From: Nemertoderma westbladi
Taxonomy: Eukaryota; Xenacoelomorpha; Nemertodermatida; Nemertodermatidae
Length of the DNA: 64,000 bases
Assembly: GCA_032718475.1 (NCBI GenBank)
Contig: JAUCBJ010007659.1
Location: forward strand, 1 to 64,000
Direction: 5' to 3'
In this document: positions 29,131-39,090 of the stretch, in pieces
Numbering within the stretch: position 1 is the first letter of the stretch
Layout of the letters: each line of letters opens with the position of its first letter
Program-made: the position numbers and the translations under genes
The notes under the pieces: model-generated
What the model saw: only the letters and a program-made list of their open reading frames with translations
Database searches by the model: none
What the model was told of the DNA's origin: nothing

Positions 29131-30640
29131 TGCCACCTTCATGCATCATAAAAGAGGTGCCTTATGTGGCTGCATAGAGCCTCTTACTAAGGGCATAGAG
29201 TCTGGTAATTAGGACCCCCTTGGTCTTGTCTTATTGACCAATATACTCTGCAGCAGGCGTGTATGGCCTGACCCTGCAGATGGTAAGTAGTAGAGTGCAA
29301 TTTTTTCCCATTTCAGTGCACTCTACTGTGACCTACACCTGGTCAGTAGAGCAGGGCATTGCCCTGAAGTTCAACAAGCGACCTGGAATGCTATCGACTC
29401 ACAATCAGCGAGGCTATTTTATTCTTATTAAATAAAAACACCATATTCTAGAACATTTTATTTATCCTTCGTAGCTGGGCAACAATGAATTGCCTCATTA
29501 ATCGTACTATTACAGTAAACTTCTATAAACTATTTAATAGTCATAATAATTTCTACAATTTACCGCGGAGTAGGTTCTTGCCCTCCGGTTTCGCCTCGGG
29601 TAAACAAACATCTACTCCGCGGGTAAATAACTCGTAAGATAACCTTGGTAATATGCGTGTTATTAGCCAATTCACACTTATACTCAGATTCTAAAAAGGG
29701 TTTTGTTTGGGGGGAGAGTTCAAAAAATGGGGATTGGTTTTTTGGGGGTTGTTAAATGTTAGTTCCTAAGGTAAACGTGGAAGATATAAAGATAAGTGAG
29801 GAATGATGATCATATATATCTATATATATTCCTATAAACCTGTAATCCCATACTGATAGTATGACGGCATAAAGTAAAGCAGTACGGATGAATACATGTA
29901 CCTATCAAACCACTATACTGAATCTATCTATATCTACTAACCTAGGTAGTAACCGGTATATCCTTGGAATCCTCTCCACCTATGTACAGTATATCAGTCC
30001 CGCACAACACTATCAATCATAACCCTAACATTAAACTTGACTATAGACTAATAAACAATAATATCACAATATAATATATAAACAGTAAAATCACATATAT
30101 TATTCCCCAGGGAAAAATATATGTGATATTACCTGTATAATTCTTAACTTAACTGAATTGTTAGCGCTGCCTTGTCTATTTCTGCTTCAATACTCCGCTC
30201 GGATATTTCGCTCCTCGTGGTTCTGTAGTTATTATTCCCCGGGCAATAATAACACATTCGTGGGGTCTTCGCGCAGCACGAAGTGAGCAAAGCCTTTAGC
30301 ATATGGGTACCATTAACGAGTTGTGCGCCGTTAGTCAGAAGTCTTCAACACAATACTCGTCCTCCTCTTGTTCCTCGTTGCGTTCGTTCGTTTTTGACCA
30401 AACTTGTGATTCTTTCTAAAATTTTGCCGGACTACATACGTACGAACGTACGTGTTTAATTTCACCAGGGAATAACCGAGTTATTAGCGATCAAAAATTT
30501 ACGACGACGACAGACGACGACAGAAAACTCGCCAATGGCACCCATATGCTAAGGCTTCGCTCACTTCGTGGCTCGCCCCCCACGACTAGCAGTTCTTACA
30601 GTACTAACAAACCTGGTGCAATATCGGGGGAGACACCTTT
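29131..30640. other. non-coding DNA with foldback structures
   Basis: No gene seen. Inverted repeats: ACCGCGGAGTAG (about 29563) with CTACTCCGCGG (about 29610); AATCACATATATT with AATATATGTGAT (about 30090-30130); a near-perfect palindrome about GTTATTATTCCCCGGG (30226-30251); and 35-bp arms at about 30277-30312 and 30537-30572 (GCACGAAGTGAGC / GCTCACTTCGTG). The nested arms suggest one or more MITE-like foldback elements. Confidence 0.55.
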
Positions 30641-30649
30641 TTAAAACGC

Positions 30650-30860
30650 TTGTAGCAAAATAATGAATGCGAAAATAAAAATTCTCACCCAATCACTGAG
30701 GAGGAGTTAAGTAGATCTCGATTTAAATTTTCATGCAATTTCATTAAGATTTGTAGAAAGATTTGAGGGGGGGGGGGGGGGTCCTGGTGCCTGAATAACG
30801 ACAATATATTCCGGGACATGGTGTATAATGATGGCACTTATATAAGAATGCTATTTCGGC
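30650..30860 (-). repeat. dispersed repeat, inverted copy of 2040-2230
   Basis: Reverse-complement match to 2040-2230 through the AATTTCATTAAGATTTGTAG block and the CGGGACATGGTGTA block. It contains a run of 15 G at 30767-30781 where the other copy has an interrupted C tract. Confidence 0.7.
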
Positions 30861-30869
30861 TATATTGTG

Positions 30870-31275
30870 TTTAGTACATATCTCCAACCAGACCCTATTC
30901 AGCATTGTAGGTGTCTCATTGGCCTCTCCCCACGCTTGACCAATGAACAAAGCCGCCTCCTATTAGCAGGATATTGATATCGCCGTAAGGATCTTCCAGT
31001 GCCGATCTTGTACTTTGGCATCCTCATTGTGAAAAATATCCTAAGCATGGTGGACAGCCTATGACTTTCTTGAGACTGTTGATAGAGTAGACTGTAGGGT
31101 ACTGTGGAGTGTAGTAGTACTGAAGATACAGGGTTCTTCTTCCAACGGAATCATGGATTACAACTGCATTATATTTTACATAATTCTACGACGGCTTGTC
31201 AACAAATTGTCCTGCAAAGTGGAGGCGGCTTGGTTGAAGTGTCAGGCTTGGGGGGACCAATGGGACACCTCCGAG
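30870..31275 (+). pseudogene. rearranged non-LTR retrotransposon fragment
   Basis: The plus strand reads HISNQTL...GVSLASPHA (about 30875-30945) and KHGGQPMTFLR (about 31043-31075), both pieces of the family seen at 63.0-64.0 kb. From 31275 back to about 31185 the minus strand reads a VPPSLTLQPSRLHFAG piece fused directly to FVDKP, with the middle of the domain lost. The copy therefore contains parts in both orientations and is non-functional. Confidence 0.6.
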
Positions 31276-31279
31276 GAGA

Positions 31280-32640
31280 TGTTTAAATTGCCTTACTTCC
31301 ATCATATTTGCCGACCTCATAAACCAATGTTCCAAAATATCATCAAATAGGCAATATTAATTGTGTGATTTATTTATACCTGAAATATAAAAAGTATTTC
31401 TAAATCCAATGCTACAATCCTAATTTTATTACGTTAAAATTCTTTGTGGGGAATAATTTATTCAATTTTCTAACATAAAATTGCATATTTCATCAGTTAG
31501 TTACCTTATTAAAATTGATATATAAATATATAAAACCTGGATGGGACTTCCCTTCACCAAGATATAGCAATTAATGTCCTTACAGGTCGGTGCAAATTGT
31601 ATTCATTTCCGATAAAATCACAACTTATGGCGCAATTAATTGCATCATTCCTCAGTGGGAAATCACAAATTCGCTTCTTAGTCTTCCCTAATGTAACTTT
31701 TTGTCTGGCTTGTAATATTCAAGAATTTCCTAGAAAAAAAAACGAGAATTAATGATGCGCAAAAACATTCATATATTTTTTAGGTTTAGTAACACGTTTT
31801 TCAGGATAAGGAGATAGTCTGTGAGTCCGCTCCTTTTCTATTGTTTATATTTACGACATTGTTGAATATATATCTAATGTTGTTGTTGTTGAGTTTCTTT
31901 AATCCACTAAGTGGCATAAATTTATATATATATATACTGTATGATAAAGCATAAAATTGCACTGAAGTAAAAACCGCTTACGACAGTAAAATATGGTCTT
32001 GGGACGTTGTGCCCGCGAGACATTAGTGCCCGCCTAGTGACTTACAGTAGTTAGTATAATATGTATTAATACAATAGGCCAGGAAGGAAGATATTTCCCG
32101 CTGCTTTAGTTCCTGCTGAGATTCAAACGAGTCGTTACTTTCTTCCAATTTCCAGTATTTAGATCCCGCATCTCGTTATTTAACATTTTAATTTCAACAT
32201 GGACCTTTTATGATTAAAAAATTTACTAACCTCAGCTAGACATGGTAGCATTTCTATTATTTGGTTTTGCTTTAGTATTTGGTTTTGGTTCTTCAAGGAA
32301 TTAGGATCAAGCAACAGCGTTTGTTTGTTTATAAATAATTTACTTTTTATTGAGTATGTTTAATTTCTTTAACTTTACTGGAGACAGTGTGTAATAAAAA
32401 AAACAAAAACAAGGTGCAGTACTACAGTATAATCGTTCGAGGACCCACTAACTCTGATTTATTATAATGAATTAATGATTTCAAGAAAAATACTCAGTCG
32501 ACTGACTGACATTTTTTCGACGAATTAAAACTAAAGTAGTACTTTTAGTTAATTAAATTAGTGAATTAATTAAATTAGTGTATGTTAATGGAGGAGGCCG
32601 TTGCCGATGACTTTGGTTGAATGGGGTATAAGTAAGAAGA
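31280..32640. other. AT-rich non-coding DNA, nothing recognised
   Basis: No coding signature. A CCCGCGAGACATTAGTGCCCG word at about 32009-32032 is an outlying copy of the repeat found at 32685-33045. A short GTT microsatellite lies near 31880. Confidence 0.5.
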
Positions 32641-32684
32641 AAAACAGATTGCCTTATACTAACTTCCAAATTCAGTGCGGGGTG

Positions 32685-32945
32685 CGGGCACTAATGACTC
32701 GCGGGAACTAACGTCTCACTTGCAGACAAGGTCCTCGGGCACTAATGACTCGCGGGCACTAACGTCTCACTTGCAGACAAGGTCCTCGGGCACTAATGAC
32801 TCGCGGGCACTAACGTCTCGCTTGGAGACATGGTTCCCGGGCACTAATGACTCGCGGGCACTAAAGTCCTGAGACATTAGTGCCCGTGGGCACTAACGTC
32901 TCGCGGGCACTAACGTCACCCAATCGGGCACTAACGTCCCCCAAT
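32685..32945. repeat. 51-bp tandem repeat, GGGCACTAAYG words
   Basis: Three to four units of about 51 bp (CGGGCACTAATGACTCGC, GGGCACTAACGTCTCACTTG, CAGACAAGGTCCT) passing into shorter direct repeats of GGGCACTAACGTCCCCCAAT. The smallest repeating word is GGGCACTAAYG. Confidence 0.85.
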
Positions 32946-33036
32946 CGGGCACTAACGTCCCCCAATCGTAAAATATTTAATCGCAATGGCCGCCATTATG
33001 TTTAAATATTTTACGATTGGGGGACGTTAGTGCCCG
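32946..33036. repeat. 34-bp perfect inverted repeat
   Basis: Arms 32946-32979 and 33003-33036 are exact reverse complements, each containing GGGCACTAACGTCCCCCAAT or its complement plus an A/T-rich end. The 23-bp loop holds the near-palindrome AATGGCCGCCATT. The left arm is the last unit of the preceding direct repeat, so an end of the tandem array has been copied in inverse orientation. Confidence 0.9.
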
Positions 33037-33084
33037 CGAGACGTTACAGTCTACAAATCGTTATTTTTGATGCCATGCTACGTA

Positions 33085-33665
33085 CGATACGGGCTCGAGG
33101 TCAATCTAGGCAAAACATCAGTCATAAAGTTCCGTAGAGGTGGGCGAGTGACTGAGTCGAGACTATAAGTTTATCTACAAGGGCCAACCTTCACCCGTAG
33201 AGGTGGGCGAGTGACTGAGTCGAGACTATAAGTTTATCTACAAGGGCCAACCTTCACCCGTAGAGGTGGGCGAGTGACTGAGTCGAGACTATAAGTTTAT
33301 CTACAAGGGCCAACCTTCACAAAGCACATCACTATAACCGCCTACAAATCAATAACAGCTGTTCACCAAATAGGAAACCCACAACTTCTATCTCTTACAA
33401 CTGGAATTAAATTATTTAGGATAACATTTCTATTAATTATCACATACGGAATTCGACAGTTAAATGGTCTTTCCTATCAGTATCTAACCTTCAATCTATA
33501 GACAAAACTCAATCAACATATTTAAAAAGAGTTTTGGGAGTTCAAAAACAACTAAAAACGCTCATCCATGCACTCTGCGATGTAGGCCTACAGTTTGCCC
33601 GTAATTTACATAAAGGAAATGATAAACCTTCCTCCCACCGATACTTACTATTCTTACAGTAATGA
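33085..33665 (+). pseudogene. decayed non-LTR RT fragment with internal triplication
   Basis: The plus strand reads EVNLGKTSVIKFRRGGR, then after a repeated block KHITITAYKSI, LLSLTTGIKLF and LLIITYGI. This is the post-catalytic (thumb/connection) region of a non-LTR reverse transcriptase. Several in-frame stops (TAA, TAG) and the missing catalytic FADD/YADD part show it is a relic. The segment 33132-33318 is a 63-bp piece of it present three times in tandem. The relic runs directly into the 63-bp satellite at 33671. Confidence 0.65.
33132..33318. repeat. 63-bp triplication inside the RT relic
   Basis: Three identical-looking 63-bp units beginning CGTAGAGGTGGGCGAGTGAC. The sequence is unrelated to the 63-bp satellite that starts 350 bp further on, although the period is the same. 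Confidence 0.9.
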
Positions 33666-33670
33666 TATCT

Positions 33671-36600
33671 ACAGGCATTCCTTTAGGAAACATAGTGGAA
33701 GGCTTTACTGTGGAGGATTACCAATGGTGGTAAACAGGCATTCCTTTAGGAAACATAGTGGAAGGGTTTACTGTGGAGGATCACCCATGGTGGTGAACAG
33801 GCATTCCTTTAGGAATCAGAGTGGAAGGGTTTACTGTGGAAGATCACCCATGGTGGTGAACAGGAATTCCTTTAGGAAACAGAGTGGAAGGGTTTACTGT
33901 GGAAGATCACCCATGGTGGTGAATAGGCATTCCTTTAGGAATCAGAGTAGAATGGTTTAATGTGGAAGATCACCCATGGTGGTGAACAGGCATTCCTTTA
34001 GGAAACATAGTGGAAGGGTTTACTGTGGAGGATCACACATGGTGGTGAACAGGCATTCCTTTGAGAAACAGAGTGTAAGGGTTTAATGTGGAAGATCACC
34101 AATGGTGGTGAACAGGCATTCCCATAGGAAACATAGTGGAATGGTTTAATGTGGAAGATCACCCATGGTGGTCAACAGGCCTTCCTTTGGGAATCAGAGT
34201 GGAAGGGTTTACTGTGAAGGATTACCCATGGTGGTGAACAGGCATTCCTTTAGGAAACAGAGTGGAAGGGTTTACTGTAGAAGATCACCCATGGTGGTCA
34301 ACAGGCCTTCCTTTGGGAATTAGAGTGGAAGGGTTTACTGTGAAGGATTTCCCATGGTGGTGAGCAGACATTCCTTTTGGAAACAGAGTGGAAGGGTTTA
34401 CTGTGGAAGATCACCCATGGTGGTGAACAGACATTCCTTTTGGAAACAGAGTGGAAGGGTTTACTGTGGAAGAACACCCATGTTGGTGAACAGGCATTCC
34501 TTTAGGAAACAGAGTGGAAGGGTTTACTGTGGAAGAACACCCATGTTGGTGAACAGGCATTCCTTTAGGAAACAGAGTGGAAGGGTTTACTGTAGAAGAT
34601 CACCCATGGTGGTAAACAGGCATTCCTTTAGGAAACAGAGTGGAATGGTTTAATGTGGAAGATCACCCATGGTGGTGAACAGGCATTCCTTTAGGAAACA
34701 GAGTGGAAGGGTTTACTGTGAAGGATTGCCCATGGTGGTGAACAGACATTCCTTTTGGAAACATAGTGGAAGGGTTTACTGTGGAGGATCACCCATGGTG
34801 GTGAACAGGCATTCCTTTTGGAAACAGAGTGGAAGGGTTTACTGTGGAGGATCACCCATGGTGGTGAACAGGCATTCCTTTTGGAAACAGAGTGGAAGGG
34901 TTTACTGTGGAGGATCACCCATGGTGGTGAACAGGCATTCCTTTTGGAAACAGAGTGGAATGGCTTAATGTGGAAGATCACCCATGGTGGTGAACAGGCA
35001 TTCCTTTAGGAAACAGAGTGGAAGGGTTTACTGTGGAGGATCACCCATGGTGGTGAACAGGCATTCCTTTAGGAAACAGAGTGGAAGGGTTTACTGTGGA
35101 GGATCACCCATGGTGGTGAACAGGCATTCCTTTAGGAAACAGAGTGGAAGGGTTTACTGTGAAGGATTGCCCATGGTGGTGAACAGACATTCCTTTTGGA
35201 AACATAGTGGAAGGGTTTACTGTGGAGGATCACCCATGGTGGTGAACAGGCATTCCTTTAGGAAACAGAGTGGAAGGGTTTACTGTGGAAGATCACCCAT
35301 GGAGGTGAACAGGCATTCCTTTAGGAAACAGAGTGGAAGGGTTTACTGTGAAGGATTGCCCATGGTGGTGAACAGACATTCCTTTTGGAAACATAGTGGA
35401 AGGGTTTACTGTGGAGGATCACCCATGGTGGTGAACAGGCATTCCTTTTGGAAACAGAGTGGAATGGTTTACTGTGGAAGATCACCCATGGAGGTGAACA
35501 GGCATTCCTTTAGGAAACAGAGTGGAAGGGTTTACTGTGGAGGATCACCCATGGTGGTGAACAGGCATTCCTTTTGGAAACAGAGTGGAATGGCTTAATG
35601 TGGAAGATCACCCATGGTGGTGAACAGGCATTCCTTTAGGAAACAGAGTGGAAGGGTTTACTGTGGAGGATCACCCATGGTGGTGAACAGGCATTCCTTT
35701 AGGAAACAGAGTGGAAGGGTTTACTGTGGAGGATCACCCATGGTGGTGAACAGGCATTCCTTTTGGAAACAGAGTGGAATGGCTTAATGTGGAAGATCAC
35801 CCATGGTGCTGAACAGGCATTCCTTTAGGAAACAGAGTGGAAGGGTTTACTGTGAAGGATTGCCCATGGTGGTGAACAGACATTCCTTTTGGAAACATAG
35901 TGGAAGGGTTTACTGTGGAGGATCACCCATGGTGGTGAACAGGCATTCCTTTTGGAAACAGAGTGGAATGGCTTAATGTGGAAGATCACCCATGGTGGTG
36001 AACAGGCATTCCTTTAGGAAACAGAGTGGAAGGGTTTACTGTGAAGGATTGCCCATGGTGGTGAACAGACATTCCTTTTGGAAACATAGTGGAAGGGTTT
36101 ACTGTGGAGGATCACCCATGGTGGTGAACAGGCATTCCTTTAGGAAACAGAGTGGAAGGGTTTACTGTGAAGGATTGCCCATGGTGGTGAACAGACATTC
36201 CTTTTGGAAACATAGTGGAAGGGTTTACTGTGGAGGATCACCCATGGTGGTGAACAGGCATTCCTTTTGGAAACAGAGTGGAATGGCTTAATGTGGAAGA
36301 TCACCCATGGTGGTGAACAGGCATTCCTTTAGGAAACAGAGTGGAAGGGTTTACTGTGAAGGATTGCCCATGGTGGTGAACAGACATTCCTTTTGGAAAC
36401 ATAGTGGAAGGGTTTACTGTGGAGGATCACCCATGGTGGTGAACAGGCATTCCTTTTGGAAACATAGTGGAATGGCTTAATGTAGAAGATCACCCATGGT
36501 GGTGAACAGGCATTCCTTTAGGAAACAGAGTGGAAGGGTTTACTGTGAAGGATTGCCCATGGTGGTGAACAGACATTCCTTTTGGAAACATAGTGGAAGG

Positions 36601-37126
36601 GTTTACTGTGGAAGATCACCCATGGAGGTGAACAGGCATTCCTTTAGGAAACAGAGTGGAAGGGTTTACTGTGGAGGATCACCCATGGAGGTGAACAGGC
36701 ATTCCTTTAGGAAACAGAGTGGAAGGGTTTACTGTGGAGGATCACCCATGGTGGTGAACAGGCATTCCTTTTGGAAACAGAGTGGAATGGCTTAATGTGG
36801 AAGATCACCCATGGTGGTGAACAGGCATTCCTTTAGGAAACAGAGTGGAAGGGTTTACTGTGAAGGATTGCCCATGGTGGTGAACAGACATTCCTTTTGG
36901 AAACATAGTGGAAGGGTTTACTGTGGAGGATCACCCATGGTGGTGAACAGGCATTCCTTTTGGAAACAGAGTGGAATGGTTTACTGTGGAAGATCACCCA
37001 TGGAGGTGAACAGGCATTCCTTTAGGAAACAGAGTGGAAGGGTTTACTGTGGAGGATCACCCATGGTGGTGAACAGGCATTCCTTTTGGAAACAGAGTGG
37101 AATGGCTTAATGTGGAAGATCACCCT
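33671..37126. repeat. 63-bp satellite array (block B, about 55 units)
   Basis: Same family as 3136-4484 and 23729-25739, with local subtypes: TGTGAAGGATTGCCC, TTTTGGAAACATAG, GTGGAATGGCTTAATG. The GGCTTAATG subtype recurs at spacings of 10, 3, 3, 5, 3, 5 and 5 units between about 34960 and 37110, a higher-order repeat pattern. Translation stays open in several frames only because the unit is 21 codons. Confidence 0.95.
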
Positions 37127-38905
37127 TGACGGCGTACTGGCACTCCCTAGCACACTGAGCCTAAATGTTACTATTTTAATCAACTCGATTTGTTTTAACG
37201 TATTTTTGCACTAGACCTTTGTACATATTATTCGAATTTTACCTATGCCAATATACATGCAGTTTAATTATTAATGATTTTAAAATACTCTATTTATAAC
37301 ATATTGTTTTTATTTATAACATTTGTAGGCCTACTTAGGCAATTCAATGTATGTAATGTGTCTCGTAATTTAACTACAGTATATGGATACAGACTCTTAT
37401 AACACTAATAAACAATACCAATACTAACGCTACTCCCATTCAAAATTCATATTTGTCACAGTGGGAGTAAGTTACCAGGGGCGATATGTTCCCAAGGGGC
37501 GATAAAGGACCATTTGAGGGGCGATAAGTTCCCAGGGGGCGATAAGGGCGCAAGGGGCGATAAGGCCCTACAATCCCCGGGTCTACCACCTTCTTAGTTG
37601 CCACGGTAACCATCACTCATTGACACACTGGGCCACCAAGAACATTTAATTCGTCCAATTCCTGACCTTCAATTTAATTATTTTATATTATTTATAAAGC
37701 AAACATTATTAATAGTATACTAGTACCATATTGTAATGTTTTATCACTAACTATAAACCAAACCTTCCCGCGTATTTTGTCCCATATCTCGAGAACTACA
37801 AGAGATCTCGAAAAACCGCTTAATTATTTGAAATCTCCAGTAAATTCGGTATCGAAAAAGTCAATAAAATTTTATGAAGGCGATAGGTCCCTTTCTATTT
37901 GCGACGGAATAAGTCATCATTTCCAATGCATGTTATTGGCTCCTGTTTGGAGTTATTCTTTCAAGTTATTGTTTAAAGGGCAAAGTTTACATACGGCGGG
38001 CGAATCGGCGCCTTAAAACATCATAGAATCAATTTAAATCAGAATATTATTATAGTTGTGTATCGCTTTGAGATAACAAATATAAAGGAAGCTTCCTCCA
38101 ATCTACCAATATCCGGCATTTCATTAAAACTGCTTATATGCAGTTTGTGCTTCTGGCAAACTGTATGCTTAGATTGTTTTACCCGCCATATAATTATTTT
38201 CTTACAAAGAAACATAATAATAACGAATTCTCGGAACTTCGTCATTCATCGATTTATTTTGTCATTGACCCCATAGCAGCATACACACACAACCACAACT
38301 AAATTATTCTTACTTTTCAAGTTGTTCTATTGTGAACATCAGGGTAGACACTCTGGTGGACTGGTAAGTTATTCACATGACTTACCAGTGCATCCAGCGG
38401 TGGAATGTTATCGCAATGAATTTTCTGCTGGTCCGAGTGCTTGTTTACTGTCTGAAGTTATTTTATACCGGTATTCTATTCACAAAGAGGTACAGTGGAT
38501 ACATCCTTCTCTAAGTGAGCTTTTGTCCTCAAGTTAATCTTGTTCCAGATGAGAAAATCTCAACTAGTTTCGAATCAGGAGAGAATCTTTATAAATTTTC
38601 AGTTACCTCATTTGGCGTTACAAATGGTGTTCCAAAATTTCAAATAGAAATGTTAATTAGTTGATTGAAGAAAATAACCTCTAATGCCAACTTAGATTAC
38701 ATCACTGTAGGTGGTCATCACAAGAGGAGCAAGAACATTTTTTAGCGAGTTACAAGAAGTTCTAACGAGAGTTATTGTTCACGGTTTTCACGCCATTATT
38801 TGTTCAACAGAAAAAGTTTTTAGTATTTTGATCTTTCAAATTTACTTTGATATGTACATTGATAGATGGAAAGAAATAATTAGGTTTAAATTCCCCACCA
38901 GCTAC
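37127..38905. other. non-coding DNA, no supportable gene
   Basis: AT-rich. The only structure seen is a short tandem repeat of GGGGCGATAAGTTCCCA-like words at about 37478-37566. Short open frames (for example 38322-38537) have no recognisable domain. Confidence 0.5.
37478..37566. repeat. short tandem repeat, GGGGCGATAAG words
   Basis: Five copies of GGGGCGATA(A/T)G with variable spacers (TTCCCA, GACCATTTGA, GGCGCAA). Confidence 0.8.
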
Positions 38906-38911
38906 ATGAAA

Positions 38912-39088
38912 GCGGGGTAGCCCAGTTGGTTGAGGGCCGGGCCTGCAATCTATTGGTTGTAGGTTCGAGCCCCGCCAGGCTCCGCAGTCATCCTTTAATC
39001 TAATGGGGTCGACCCGCAGTCAGCCGGGTCGATCTAACGGGGTCGATAAAATGAAGACCAGTTGAATTACTCGGAGCAAAACTTGGTA
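38912..39088 (+). mobile_element. tRNA-derived SINE-like element
   Basis: Positions 38912-38985 resemble a tRNA: an A box TAGCCCAGTTGG (38918-38929), a B box GGTTCGAGCCC (38962-38972), a GCCC/GGGC D stem, and acceptor arms GCGGGGT and GCTCCGC that pair at all seven positions with wobbles. The anticodon stem does not form, and three extra bases separate the T arm from the acceptor arm, so it is not a functional tRNA. It is followed by a non-tRNA body with GGGTCGA repeats and GAAGACCAGTTG. The 36-bp satellite starts right at its 3' end. Confidence 0.65.
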
Positions 39089-39090
39089 TA

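Noticed and set aside
38912-38985. Functional tRNA gene
   Set aside because: The A and B boxes and acceptor pairing are good, but the anticodon stem does not form and three extra bases precede the acceptor 3' arm. A SINE head fits better.
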